This document shows, one piece after another, positions 10,701 to 22,138 of a stretch of DNA of 64,000 bases. Made by a program: the position numbers and the translations under genes. Under the pieces are notes generated by a model. The model ran no database searches. It worked only from the letters and a program-made list of their open reading frames with translations, and was not told where the DNA came from. Numbering within the stretch: position 1 is the stretch's first letter; each line of letters starts with the position of its first letter. Source of the stretch: Bufo bufo (lineage: Eukaryota; Chordata; Amphibia; Anura; Bufonidae); NCBI RefSeq assembly GCF_905171765.1, contig NC_053389.1, forward strand, positions 404,350,645-404,414,644, in the 5' to 3' direction.

Positions 10701-12692
10701 CCCCCGCAAAGAAAGAAAAAAAAACACTAATACTTACCTCCATCAGCATCGATGCAGGCCTCTTCCGGCCTGTGTCCCTGCTGTGTGCTGCCCGGCTCAG
10801 GTGGTGCGATGATAATGACGTCATCGTGCTGGCTGAGCCGGCCTCTGATAGGCTACAGGCATTAGTGCTAGGCATGGTATGTGTGTGAGCTTGCCGAGCT
10901 CCAAAGCCACCGCCAGGTTACGGCCATTATCAGACACAACCATGCCTGGTTGTAGGTTGAGTGGCGAGATCCACAGCTCAGTCTGGTTCCTGATCCCCTG
11001 CCACAGATCTGCAGCAGTGTGCTGTTTGTCACCTAAGTAGATCAGTTTAAGGGGCGGCCTGTTGCCGCTTCCCCACTGCAGTGCTACACTGCTTCCAGAT
11101 ACAGACTGATGTCTGACTGGTGCTGCAAGATGATAATTTAGGAGGAGGAGAAGGGGAGGGGGGGTTTGCAGCCACTAACGTAGGTTGCGGTGAAAACCCT
11201 GATAGAAGTAGGGCCCGCAATCCTTGTCGTCCGTAGCACCTGTGCCATCCCAGGTTACGACTCGCTCTCGGCCTCCACAACGTTCACCCAGTGTGCCATC
11301 AGGGAAATTTTGTGTTCCTGGCCAAAAGCACTTGTCCATGGGTCAGTCATTAAGTGGACCTTCCCAATAACTGCGTTGGTCAGGGCAAGGGTGATGTTAT
11401 GGACACATGCTGGTGTAAAGCTGGGACTGCACACTGCAAAAAATATTGGCCGCCATCAGGCTGCGGAAAGCCTCAGTGTCTATAAGCCTAAGTAGCACCA
11501 TTTCCAGGGCCAGCAATTTGGAAAGGTGTGCATTTAGTGCTATTATATGTGGGTGGGTGGCTGGGTATTTGCACTTTCGTTCAAACGGCTGAGGTAAAGA
11601 TATCTGTACGCTGCGCTGGGTCACAGAAGTGGATGTGCTAGCTGATAGTGCTTGCAAAGGTCTAGGTGCATGGTGGGAGGCATCCGGGCCTGTGTCTTGA
11701 ACAGGGGATTGGCCAGCACGTAACACAGGGGAAGAGGAGGCAGTAGTGTGACACTGGTTGAGGACCCAGGCATTCAGCCCACCAATTAGGGTGCTTTGAT
11801 GACATGTGGTGGATCATACTAGTGGTGGTTAGGTTGCTAGTGTTGACACCCCCCGCTCATTTTGGTACGGCACAGGTTCCAAATGACAATTCTTTTATCA
11901 TCCGCACTTTTCTCAAAAAAGCGCCAGAGTGGAGAACACCTACCCCTTGTCAAGGGAGATTTCCGCAAGGGGGTGCTCCGGGGAACAGTTGCGGGCCTGT
12001 TTGGTGTGACCCGCCTTCTCCCTTTTTCCATCCCACTGCCTCTTCCAGCCTGTTGTGGTGCTGCCGATCCCTCCCACTCTGTACTGCTGTCCTCGCTCGG
12101 CTTGCCACCCAGGTTGTTTGGTCAGTGACTTCATCGTCCAGCACCTCCTCTTCCACTTCCTCACTTTGGTCACCCTCCTGACTTGCTGACCTAACAACAA
12201 CCTCAGTTATTGAAAACTGTGTCTTATTCTTATCATGAACCTCTTGAGACACTAATTGCAGGTGACTTATTTGCAACTGTGTCCCATCATCATCATCATC
12301 CACCTTGTGAAACAGTAATTGCCATTCCCCACCATCATCTCCTTCTGACTGTGGATGCTCCAGAGTTTGGGAATCAGGGCACAAGTTCTTCTCATGTCCC
12401 TCTTCAAGCAGGTTTGGCGAGAGGCACAAATTAAGGAATGACTCTCCATGGTGGGTAGGAGTATCAGGGTGAGGATTCTGTTGACCAGACTCTTGGCTAC
12501 TGAGAATGGACTTTGCGGAAGACAAGGTGGTGCTTAACCGACTGGAAGCATTTTCTGCTGCAATCCAACCGACCACCTGGTCACACTGGTCTGACTTTGA
12601 GAGTGGTGTTCTGTGCCGCCCTGCACCACCGCCTCCTAAAAATTTGCACTGAATTAATATGATATTTAGGTTGCACAAACGTTATACAGGAG

Positions 12693-13269
12693 TGTGAGAC
12701 AGTGACAGGTCTCACGCAGGTTAGAGGCAAGGAAGGGGTGGATAGTGCGGTCCACACCCCTGTTCCACCACAGGTGAGACAAGCTGGAGGTAATCAGGCT
12801 GGCATAAGGCACCTCCCAGAGTGTCAAAGGGGTAAGTGTGTTACCTGTAGACAGAGGCCTGGAGGCTCTGTCTGTGTGGTCTCAGCTGGGCTAGGCTGAG
12901 GGACCACGAGGCTAAGTGACAGCCTGGAATTTGGGGGACGCAGTGACGCCTGCGGTACAAGGGCCACAAGGTCAGAATCGGGAGGACTGCTGGACCACAA
13001 TCCCCCAAAGGGACTTGCATTTGCTACAGCCTGGAGGCTGATGGGCTAGCTGAGAAAGCTGCATGTTGTAACCGTGTCTGAACAGCACTCTATAGGTGAG
13101 TCAGGGATTCTGCACGATGTTTAGTTAGAGCCCAGCCGGGCAGGTATTTGTTTTGTATTATGTTTGTTTTGCTAAGGTGCCAAATAAAAGCGAAGTTTGG
13201 ACCTTTAAACTTGGTGTCTGGCAAAGATATTTGTGGGAATGACCCCCGGAGAAGAGCTAAACCCCTACA
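12693..13269 (+). mobile_element. Solo LTR with AGGAG target duplication
   Basis: A 577-bp TG...CA segment, TGTGAGACAG to CCCCTACA, flanked by AGGAG on both sides (12688-12692 and 13270-13274). AATAAA lies near 13188, supporting the + orientation. It interrupts the subterminal tandem repeats of hAT A1; the homologous stretch of A2 lacks it. It is different in sequence from the LTR at 4540. Ty3/Gypsy or endogenous retroviral origin cannot be told apart from an LTR alone. Confidence 0.8.
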
Positions 13270-13720
13270 AGGAGATATAACGTAAGTAATGTCGCTGTCA
13301 CCACCGCCAAATAAAAAAAATTACACTGAATGAATGTCACAGATATTTAGGATGCGCACATGTTGAACAGGAGGTATAGTGCAAGTAATGTCACTGTCAC
13401 CACCGCCTAATAAAAAATTATACTGAATGAATGTCACTGATATTTAGGATGGGCAAACGTTATACAAGAGATGTAGCGCAGGTAATGTCCCTACCACCAC
13501 CAGCAAAAAAATTTAACTGAATGTCAATAATATTTCAGATACGCAAACGTTATACATGAGATGTAGCGCAGGTAATGTAACTGTCCACAGCGGACACCGT
13601 CTACAGAAAAAGTACACTGGATGTCACAGATATTTTTAGGCTACGCCCACGTTAGACAGGAGATGTAGTGCAGATAATGTTGCTCTCTGCAGCAAACAAA
13701 CAATTGCAAGCTATTTAGCG
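13270..13720. repeat. Subterminal ~95-bp tandem repeats of hAT A1
   Basis: Units contain GGAGATGTAGCGCAGGTAATGT, a CACCACCGCC segment, AAAAAATTACACTGAATG and GATATTTAGG. One further unit lies left of the LTR (about 12600-12690). The same array is present in A2 at 57030-57640. Confidence 0.85.
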
Positions 13721-14139
13721 CAGGGTGTGCTAAAAATATATATTGCTGCCAGATACAACTATAGTTGTTAAAAGGACTTTTGGGTCTCTAACAAGTTTTA
13801 ACAATTTAGTGCAGGTTGCAATAAAAATATATTTTGCTACCACATACAATAGTCCTTAAAACGACTTTTGGGTCTATAACAAGTATAAAAACTAAAATAT
13901 TACTATTTAAATCCCTACACTATATCTCCCTTCTGCTCTCCAGCTCTCCCTGACTAGAGTTCAGTGGACACCTGGATGTTCGGGTTCGACGGGTTCAGCC
14001 GAACTTCACAAAAAACTTGACCCGAACTTGACCCCATACCCGAACCCCATTGAAGTCAATGGGGACCCAGACTTTTGAGCACAAAAATGGCTGTAAAAAG
14101 GTCATGGAAAAGGCTAGAGGGCTGCAAATGGCATCAAAA

Positions 14140-14582
14140 TGTGGTTAAGAGCATGGCAAGTGCAAACAAATGTGGATAGGGAAATTAATTTACATAACCT
14201 AAAATGCGTAAAAATAAAAAATAATAATCTTGATCTAGAAGGACTAGGTCCATATGGAGTAGGAGGCGGTGGATGTGGCGGTGTAGGTGGAAGCGGCGGT
14301 GGAGGAGGAGGAGGTAGCCAACACTGGTTTTTGGTTTTAAATTTATTTCTATATTTTTTAATTAGAGTACACCCCAAAACATTGGCAAATATAACCTGTG
14401 ATCACCCCCTCCAGTCATGCTAAACACACGTTCAGACTATACACTGGCTGTAGGGCAGGCCAGCACCTCCAAGGCGTAAAGGGCAAGCTCAGGCCATGTG
14501 CCCAATTTGGAGACCCAGAAGTTGCAGGGGCAGACCCATCAGTCAGTTTGTGTAGGCGTGTGCAAACATACTGCCCCACCAT
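14140..14582 (-). other. Duplicated 3' part of the family B transposon
   Basis: About 440 bases repeat the order found at 15705-16240: the GGTGTAGGTGGAAGC GGCGG-rich tract, TAGCCAACACTGGTTTTTGG, then the hATC-coding antisense containing ACACGTTCAGACTATACACT and TGGAGACCCAGAAG. It is therefore a second, partial copy of the element's 3' end. It stops exactly where 18S rRNA-like sequence begins. Confidence 0.75.
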
Positions 14583-14912
14583 GTCGCACGTCCCCGTGAT
14601 GTTCACGATCCAACTGGATATCTGCTCTATCAACTTTCGATGTTCTTTTCTGTGCTTAACATTATTGATCACGGTTAGCGGCGAATCAGGGTTCCACCCC
14701 AGAGAGGAGGTGTGAGAAAGAGAGACCACATCCAAGGGAGATCAATGGATGAAATTTAATTGTGATCGAGCGGAAATGTGGGAGAAGCTATTAAAACTGA
14801 AGAATTGAAGGAAAGGAGGGGATGTGCGGCAATTACCCAATCCCTACTTGGGGAGGTAGTGACGATAAATAACAATACAGGACTCTTAAGATGCCCTGTT
14901 ATTTGAATGATT
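14583..14912 (+). other. 18S rRNA-derived fragment 1
   Basis: Sense-strand match to the 5' domain of eukaryotic 18S rRNA, in colinear order: TCGCACGTCCCCGTGA, CTATCAACTTTCGATG, GAATCAGGGTTCC, ACCACATCCAAGG, AATTACCCA-TCCC, GGGGAGGTAGTGACGA, AATAACAATACAGGACTCTT and a diverged GCCCTGTTATTTGAATGA. A roughly 95-base stretch not found in 18S (contains GATCGAGCGGAAATGTGGGA) interrupts it after the CCAAGG block. It is diverged and partial, so it is not a functional rRNA gene. Identification rests on my knowledge of the conserved 18S sequence. Confidence 0.85.
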
Positions 14913-14965
14913 AATAAAAAGTTATAGGGAATTTTACTGGGGTATTTTGGATTTGGAAACGCTTT

Positions 14966-15155
14966 GTTGACTCTAGATAACTTCTGCCTGATCGCACGTC
15001 CCATTGACGTCCATGATCCATTTGGATATCTTCTTTATCAACTTTCGATGTTCTTTTCTGAGCCTACCATGTTGATCACGGTTATCGGCTAATCAGGGTT
15101 CCACGCCTGAGAGGGAGCGTGAGAAAGGGAGACCACATTGCTGCCATTGACCTCC
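14966..15155 (+). other. 18S rRNA-derived fragment 2
   Basis: A second tandem copy starting slightly further 5' in 18S: GACTCTAGATAAC, GATCGCACGTCCC, ATCAACTTTCGATG, GCCTACCATG, AATCAGGGTTCC, GAGAGGGAGCGTGAGAAA and ACCACAT. After the last block it carries the same non-18S stretch as fragment 1 (GATCGAGCTGAAATGTGGGA). The interruption therefore predates the duplication. It ends near 15230, where the subterminal repeats begin. Confidence 0.85.
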
Positions 15156-15239
15156 CTTGTATGTGATCGAGCTGAAATGTGGGACAAATTATTAAAGCAG
15201 AAGGATCGAATGAAAGGGCCAATTAAAGACGAATTTTAC

Positions 15240-15705
15240 AAATTTAATTTCCTGTCACCTATGCAGAGCAGGGGTATTTCATTGCCAGAAATTGGTTAAT
15301 GTCCCCCATCAATGGAACAGATGATTTTTTTTAAAATTTCGGTCCCTGTCACCTATGCAGAGCATGGGTTTATTCACGGCAAAAATGGTAAAATGTCACC
15401 CAAGAATGTAACAGAAAAATTATTAATATTTTTTTACCTGTCTACTAGGTATAGCAGTGGTATATCGCACCCAAAAATTGGTGAATTACACCCAAATATG
15501 TAACAGACAAATTAGTGAAATGTTTTTACCTGTCTACTAGGTACAGCTGGGGTATACCACACCCTAAAAGCGGAGAATTTCACCCGAATATGTAACAGAT
15601 TAAATTAGTGAAATGTTAACTGTCTACTAGGTAGAGCAGTGGTATATCACACCCAAAAATTGGTGAATTTTACCCGAAAATGTAACAGACAAATTAGTGA
15701 AATTA
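15240..15705. repeat. ~90-bp tandem repeats near the left end of hAT B1
   Basis: Five units contain CCTGTC(A/T)(C/A)CTA followed by a GCAG-containing AGAGCAG-type string, GGTATATC, AAAAATTGGTGAAT and ATGTAACAGACAAATTAGTG. Starts lie near 15256, 15344, 15438, 15530 and 15619. The array is noncoding. Confidence 0.85.
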
Positions 15706-15974
15706 CAAACAATAAAATACGTACAAATAAAAAAAAAAAAACTTGATTTATGAGGTGGAGGTCCATATGGAGTAGGAGTGTGAGGAGGCGGTGGACGTAG
15801 CGGTGTAGGTGGAAGCAGCGGTGGAGGAGGATAAAGTAGCCAACACTGGTTTTTGGTTTTTATTTTTTTATTTTTAATTAGGGTACACTCCAAAAGAGTG
15901 TGAAATATCCAAAATAAAACAATGAGCAATTGCGCTGTAGTATAACATTGGCTGGTTAAGGCCGGTATACATGT

Positions 15975-18900
15975 CAATTCTGCACAAGGTATGGACAAGT
16001 CCTGTGGGAACCATGCCTGGTTCATTTTATTAAACGTGAGCTTGTCCACATTGGCTGTGGACAGGCGGCTGTGCTTGTCTGTTATAACGCCCACCTCCGT
16101 GCTAAACACACGTTCAGACAATACACTGGCTGCAGGGCATAAAGGGCAAGCTAAGGCCATGTGCCCAATTTGGAGACCCAGAAGTCGAAGGGGGCAGACC
16201 TGTCATTCAGTACGTGTAGGCGTGTGCACACATACTGCTCCACCATGTTGGTTAAATGCTGCCTCCTACAAAGACGTTCCATATAAGCTGGTGGTGCTGG
16301 TTGTTGTGGCGTGCTGACAAAGCTATTCTACATTTCGGCCATGCTAACCATGCCTTCTGAGGTGCTGGTAGTGCCCCAGCTGCGTTGGCGACCTCTTCCT
16401 CCTCCTCTGCCTTCGCCTTGTGCTTCCACTGTGACCCCGCTGTCAGTCAAGAATGCCACCAGCGGTGCGTCTACCAGCGTGCGCTTGAGCTCACGCATCT
16501 TACGATCACGCTCCAGTGACAGAATTAAGGACGGTACGTTGTCGTTGTAACAGGGATCCATCAGCGTGGCCACTGAGTAATCAGCACAAGTTAAAATTTG
16601 GGCAACTCGGCGGTCTTTGTGGGGACACTGCAGCATGTAATCGCTCATGTGTGCCAGGCTGCCCAGGAAAGAGGCAACGAAAAGCTGTCCTCTGTGGGAG
16701 GTGTATCGTCTGTGTCCTCTGTATCCCCCCCAGCCATGTACCAGTGATGGCCATGAGCTGGTTTGGGTGCCACCCTGCTGTGAACACGGTTCCTCCTCTT
16801 CCATCTCCTCATCCTCCACCTCGTCATCCTCCAGAACTGTGCCCTGGCTTGTCAATTGTGTACCTGGAGTTTGTGGGTGCAGGAACCCACCCTCGGAGCC
16901 ACTTGTGAATGAGTGGCTGGAAGCCGTATGAAATGATTGCTCTTCCTCCTCCTCCTCCTCCTCCTCCTGTGCCACATCCTCTTCCATCATCGCCCGAAGC
17001 ATTTTTTCAAGGAGGCATAGAAGTGGGATACTAATGCTGAGAACAGTGTCATCGGCACTGGCCATGTTGGTGTAGTACTCGAAACAGGGCGCTGCAGCTG
17101 AAACTCCACTATCGCCTGCTGTTGCTCGCACAGTCTGGCCAGCATGTGCAAGGTGGAGTTGCACCTTGTGGCCACGTCGCATATGAGGCGGTGAGCGGGA
17201 AGGCCGAAGTTACGCTGCAGCACTGACAGGCGAGCATCACCAGGATGAGCACGCCGAAAGCGCGCACAGACAGCCCGCACTTTATGCAGCAGCTCTGACA
17301 TATCGGGGTAATTTTTAAGGAATCTCTGCACCACCAAATTCAGCACATGCGCCAGGCAAGGGATGTGCGTCAAACCGGCTAGTCCCAGAGCTGCAACGAG
17401 ATTGCGCCCATTATCGCACACCACCAGGCCGGGCTTGAGGCTCACTGGCACCAACCACTCATCGGTCTGTTGTTCGAGGCCCGTCCACAGCTCCTGCGTG
17501 GTGTGGGGTTTGTCCCCCAAACAGATAAGTTTTAAAATTGCTTGCTGTCATTTACCCCTGGCTGTGCTGAAGTTGGTGGTGAAGGTGTTACGCTGACCGG
17601 ATGAGGAGCCGGTAATGGATGAGAGTAAAAGGAGGAAGCAACAGTAGGCAAACTGAAGCGCCCTGCAATCCTCGGTGGTAGAAGGATATGCGCCAAACTG
17701 CTATCCGCCTCAGGCCCAGCCGCCACTGCATTTACCCAGTGTGATGTTATGGAGATATAACGTCCCTGACCGTGCTTACTGGTCCACGTATCCGTAGGGA
17801 GGTGCACCTTGCCACAAATGGCGTTGCGCAGTGCACACCTGATTTTGTCCCCCACTTGGTTGTGCAGGGAAGGGATGGCACGCCTGGAAAAGTAGTGGCG
17901 GCTGGGCACGACATACTGTTGGACAGCTACCGCCATAAGGCTTTTAAAACTCTCCGTCTCCACCATTTTGAAATGCTGGCATTCAGGGCCAGGGATCGCG
18001 GGTGGGTAGGGGGGTACTTTCTCTTCCGCTCCAGTGTTTGGGAGATGGAGAGCTGAACGCTTCCGTGGGACATTGTGGAGATGCTTGGTGATCAAGGTGG
18101 TGGTGTTGCTGGCAGATCCTCTGTTTGCTGGGTGGCAGGTGGCACTGTCACTCCAGAGGTGGATGAAGAGGCCGAGACTGCAGCAGAAGAGGAAGCAGGA
18201 GAAGCCAGAGACCTTTCTTGGGTTTTGAGGTGTCTACTCCACTGCAGCTCGTGCTTTGCACTTAGATGCCTGGTCATGCAGGTTGTGCTCAGGTTGAGAA
18301 CGTTTATGCCTCGCTTCAGGCTCTGATTGCACAGCATGCAAACCATTCGTGTCTTGTCGTCAGCACATTGTCTAAAGAACTGCCACGCCAGGGAACTCCT
18401 TGGAGCTAGCTTTGGTGTGCTCGGTCCCTTGCTGCGGTGGGCAGTAGCAGGTGTACTGTCTAAGGGACTGCCGCTCCGCTTTTGCACCCTCCTCCCTCTT
18501 CTGCTGTGCTGGTGGCTCTGTGCGACCACCGCCTCTTCCTCTGAACTACACAGGTCACTCACATTACCTTGAATCCATGTGGGGTTGAGGACCTCATCGT
18601 CCTCTACATCAACTTCCACCCAGTCTTCACCCCTGCCCTCCTTGTCGGTTTGCACACTTTCGAAAGCCACAGCAGTTGGCACCTGTGTTTTGTTATCATC
18701 AGAGACGTGCTGCGATGGTCCTCCCATGTACTCATCTTGAAATATAAGTGGTTGAGCATCGGTGCACTCAATCTCTTCCACTTCTGGGGCAGGGATAGGT
18801 GGATGGCCCTGTGAAACCCTGCTAGCAGAGTCATCAAAAAGCAGAAGAGACTGCTGCATGACTTGGGGCTCAGACTGCTTGGCTGATTTTCAAGGGGGTG

Positions 18901-19225
18901 AGGTGATAGACTGATGGACATCGGCTGCAGGTGCCAACTCTGATCTTTCAGCAGGAGACTGGGTGGGAGACACTGTAAAGGAACTGGAGGCACTGTCAGC
19001 AACCCAATCTACTATCGCCTGTACTTGTTCTGGCCTCACCATTCTTAGAGCCGCTTTAAGCCCGACCAAATATCGCTGAAGGTTTTGTCGCCTACTTGCA
19101 CCTGCGGAAGGTGTTTCACTTGTGCGTGTAGCTTGCACAGATCGACCATGTCATCTCCCTGCAACAGGAGCTCCACCAGCAACACCACGACTGGGGCAAC
19201 GTCCCTTATTTGATGCTCTCCTCAT
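15975..19225 (-). pseudogene. hAT family B transposase (copy B1), broken
   Basis: Minus-strand BED-type hAT transposase of about 1,000 codons. Start ATG at 19225 (MRRASNKGRC), matching the start of copy B2. A BED zinc finger near 18280-18420 has CMLCNQS and HLSAKH (C2...H2). The first catalytic Asp is in LPTDTWTSKHG (about 17800). The second is in CDNGRNLVAALG (about 17400), followed by CLAHVLNLVVQ. The helical region reads TRCNSTLHMLARLC, where other copies have RW. An acidic segment follows (Glu run near 16950). Catalytic Glu is in SERVFSTEVGVITDKHSRLS (about 16080-16140). Breaks: an in-frame stop at codon about 25, several frameshifts, and loss of the normal stop (CAD-stop in B2), so reading continues into 3' repeats. 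Longer than B2 because it keeps the acidic linker. Confidence 0.88.
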
Positions 19226-19239
19226 ACTTCTCAAATTTA

Positions 19240-20200
19240 GGATCTTGCCCTAAATGGGTGTTTTTTTTTAATAGCAGAATAGAACAACATTATCTAAAGG
19301 GTGTATCTGACACGTACAGAGGCAGACAAAGCCGCAAATTCAGATTTTTGCCCTAAATGGGTATTTTTTTTATAGCAGAATAGATCAACAGTATCTAAAG
19401 GGTGTATCCCACATGTAAAAATGCAGACAAGTCCGCAAATTAAGATTTTTGCCCAAAATGGGTGTTTTTTTTTTAATACCGGAATAGCACAGCAGTATCT
19501 AAAGCGTGTATCTCACACGTACAGATGCAGACAAGGCCGCAAATTAAGATTTTTGCCCAAAATGTTTTTGTTTTTTTAATACCAGAATAGCACAGTAGTA
19601 TGTAAAGGGTGTATCTCACAATGACATATGCAGCGAATGCTGCAAAATTAAGATTTTTGCTCTAAATGGGTGTTTTTTTAATACCAGAATAGCACAGCAG
19701 TATCTAAAGTGTGTATCTCACATGTACAGATAAAGACAAGGCCGCAAATTAAGTATTTTGCCCTAAATGGGTGTTTTTTAAAACCCAGAATTACAGCTGT
19801 ATTTCTAGCTTAAATTGCACACTGACTAATGCGGCAGAGGCCCCAGATGGAGGATATTGCAAAAAATGGGTGCTTTTTAAAACCCAGAAAATTATTGAAG
19901 TATTTCAAGCTTGTTTTACCAATAACAGATGCAGCAAATAGTGCAATATTAAGTACTTTGGCCAAAAAGGGTGTTATTTTAATAGCAGTATATAACGCTT
20001 GAATTTCATACTTACAGATGCAGACAAGGACGCAAATTAAGTATTTTGCCCAAAATGGGTGTTTTTTGAAAACAGTATATGACAGCAGTATATAAGGCTT
20101 GAATTTCACACGTACAGATGCAACAAGCGCTGTAAAATTGAGTATTTTGCCCAAAAAGGGTGTTTTTTAAAACCCAGAAAATTATAGCTGTATTTCTAGC
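19240..20200. repeat. ~102-bp tandem repeats upstream of the family B transposase
   Basis: About ten units contain AAGATTTTTGCCCTAAATGG, a GTGTTTTTTTAATA stretch, CCAGAATAGCACAGCAGTAT and CACACGTACAGATGCAGACA. The units diverge toward the right. The array is upstream (5') of the transposase on the minus strand and is interrupted by the MITE at 20204 and the insertion at 20732. Another unit appears at 21794-21860. Confidence 0.88.
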
Positions 20201-20203
20201 TTA

Positions 20204-20672
20204 GACTACTTTCAGACTGGCGTTTCTGGGTCCACTTGTGAGATCCGTTTCAGGGCTCTTACATGCGGCCCAAAACGGATCAGTTTAGCCCAAATGCATT
20301 CTGAATGGATAAGGATCCGTTCATAATGCATCAGTTTGCCTCCGATCAGTGGCGGACACCAGTTTTGATATCCTTCTGACGAAACTGAGCCAAACTGATC
20401 CGTCCTGAGTCCTGACTTACAATGTAAGTCAATGGGAACGGATCCGTTTTCACTGACACAATATGGTGCAATTGAAAACGGACCCGCCTCCCATTGACTT
20501 TCAGTGTAAGTCAAAACGGATCCGTTTGCATTATCATGCATTATATATTTTTTTTGTTCATGGTAATGCAAAGTGATCCGTTCTGAAGGATACAAGCGTT
20601 TGGATTATAGGTACGGATCCGTCTGTGCAGATACCAGATGGATCAGCACCTAACGAAGGTGTGAAAGTAGCC
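20204..20672. mobile_element. Harbinger-like MITE (TTA target duplication)
   Basis: Starts GACTACTTTCAGACTGGCG and ends GTGTGAAAGTAGCC, flanked by TTA (20201-20203 and 20673-20675). Related to the element at 131-587. The interior carries repeated AACGGATCCGTT-type motifs, including TGACTTACAATGTAAGTCAATG palindromes. It sits in the tandem array of hAT B1. Noncoding. Confidence 0.85.
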
Positions 20673-20731
20673 TTAAATAGCACACTGACTAATGCGGCAG
20701 AGGCCCAAGATGGAGGGTATTGCCAAAAATG

Positions 20732-21793
20732 TAAAGTCCAGCTAGAAAATTAACCCTTATACAAAACAATAACTTTAATTTATAAACTCATGACATGTAC
20801 CGAATGTCCAATGTAGGTAGATCCGCAAAAAAGGCTGGGTAAGTTAATTATGGGTGGGGACACTATCCCTACTTACAAACCCTAGACTATAACTCTGCCC
20901 AGGGACGGGCCCTAATGGTGGGGACTCCCTGTCCTCGAGCCTAAGGCTATCAGCTCCTATATAACACTAATTGGTATCACTGATAGATAAAAGCCTCAGA
21001 GTGGAAAACCTACATGGACAGAAAGACAAAACAAACACAAATATTGTGCACAATGTATACAGCCCTATTGATGTATAAACACCAAGAGGTACATGGTGCA
21101 CTGGACTAACTTATTAAAAGACACCCTATTGAATTAATGTTTGTAGTCACAAACAAATGATACAGTGAACCCCAACGCGTTTCCCCCACGGTGTGGGATC
21201 ATCAGGGGGTAAATGGATCTATAGGTTTAACTGGATGATAAATCGAAAATAGAAAATAAATAATAAATCAAACTAAGAACGGGCGGGGACCCATGTTGTA
21301 ATGAGGCCACCGTGTAATGGGTGTTGATCACTGTTCTGAGTATAATGGTGTCAGTTGTCATACAACTATCAATTAAAATGGACCAGATGATATTATTAGG
21401 AGGAGGCACATCGAGTATCGCATTAACCGCTTGTATACGCGGTTATTTTATGCAAGCAAGCAGGACTTCGAAGTGGATTTCTGTAGAAAGAAAAATAAAA
21501 ATACACATACATGTAATTGCATGATAGATTCAGCACTAGCTCTTCAACTAACAATTGTGTACCCACCACCACGTTGATCACACAGCACTTTTAGGTAACT
21601 CACTATATCCGTTTTTTTTTTTTTTATGTCAATCCATATGCAGTATATAAAATGCAACAGGGCCACAGATTAAGTAGTGTCTAGCGAGACGAGCATCCAC
21701 GTATAGTGAATACGTGCAGCTGGAAAATGAAAAACACATGGAATTATTTCTGTGTATACAGAAATAGTCAATATTTGAGACCACCACCTTCCG
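20732..21793 (-). mobile_element. Penelope-type insertion with hammerhead-like motif
   Basis: A 1,062-bp insert in the family B tandem repeats, bounded by exact 13-bp duplications ATTGCCAAAAATG (20719-20731 and 21794-21806). A long, non-hAT-length duplication indicates retrotransposition. It contains a hammerhead-like core on the minus strand (21169-21212), a known hallmark of the pseudo-LTRs of Penelope-like elements. A palindrome (ACCGCTTGTATACGCGGT) lies near 21427. No protein is recognisable, so it is a non-autonomous or truncated copy. Confidence 0.7.
21169..21212 (-). ncRNA. Hammerhead-ribozyme-like motif (Penelope)
   Basis: On the minus strand the order is CTGATGA, then a stem (TCCCACACCGTGGGG), then GAAACGCGTTGGGG. 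This is the CUGAUGA / stem II / GAAA core of a hammerhead ribozyme. Penelope-like elements are known to encode minimal hammerheads of this form. Self-cleavage is not shown; the stem I and stem III partners were not verified. Confidence 0.6.
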
Positions 21794-22138
21794 ATTGCCA
21801 AAAATGGGTGTTTTTTTAAACCCAGATTATTATTGCAATATTTCAAGCTTGGATTTGAATGTCACAAAAGCACATATGCTGTGGTGCTGCACTGAGCTTG
21901 CATAAAATGGCCGCCGCCCACCTAACTTACAGATAGATAAAAGTTATTTTTCACTGTCAAAGGGCTCAGGGCAGGGTTAAAAGATTGTGCACTGCACCCA
22001 CAAAACTAAAACTGTGGATCGCTGACTTAACAAGCACTTCTGATTAAAGATTCTTTCCTATTCTCTCCCTCACAGCAGCAGCATCCTATCCCTACACTAA
22101 TCACAGCAGAGTGACGTGCAGCGCTACGTGACTCCAGC

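Larger units (their letters stand above)
8716..10857. mobile_element. Unclassified inserted element rich in GTGCC tandem repeats
   Basis: It interrupts the family A transposase. Copy A2 continues across the corresponding point near 54630, so this about 2.1 kb is an insertion. The left part begins near GGCTGGCAGCCTTAGTCC. The interior consists of tandem repeats. The right part has a GC-rich inverted pair (CCCGGCTCAG...CTGAGCCGG) around GATGACGTCATC. Clear terminal repeats and a target duplication could not be identified, so the class is unknown. No coding sequence. Confidence 0.6.
7323..12660 (-). pseudogene. hAT family A transposase (copy A1), broken and interrupted
   Basis: Minus-strand hAT transposase in several frames. 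Going from C- to N-terminus in window order: the hATC dimerisation region (7323-7652) carries LERVFSAAGGLITDKRICLS, with the family's catalytic Glu. An acidic linker and helical region follow (7743-8680; RWNSTFHML is the conserved RW motif). After an insertion, 10860-11040 carries the SDNGRNLA-type second-Asp region. An N-terminal third follows (11397-12678) with a degenerate BED zinc finger (WRFFEKSADDKRIVIWNLC). Compared with copy A2, the extreme N-terminus is deleted at about 12627. Multiple frameshifts and stops make it non-functional. BED-hAT transposases act in the nucleus by cut-and-paste; that is family knowledge. Confidence 0.85.

Noticed and set aside
11804..12181. Plus-strand ORFs antisense to the family A transposase
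   Set aside because: They are mirror frames of the acidic and BED regions of the transposase, whose protein motifs are on the minus strand.
14583..15155. A working 18S rRNA gene
   Set aside because: Only parts of the 5' domain are present, diverged and interrupted, with no 5.8S, 28S or spacer.
18092..19225. Domesticated ZBED-type host gene
   Set aside because: The BED-hAT frame has stops and frameshifts and lies within transposon ends with target duplications, so it is a transposase relic.
19240..20200. CRISPR-like array (regular repeats of about 102 bp)
   Set aside because: Units are tandem without unique spacers, and the context is a eukaryotic hAT transposon.
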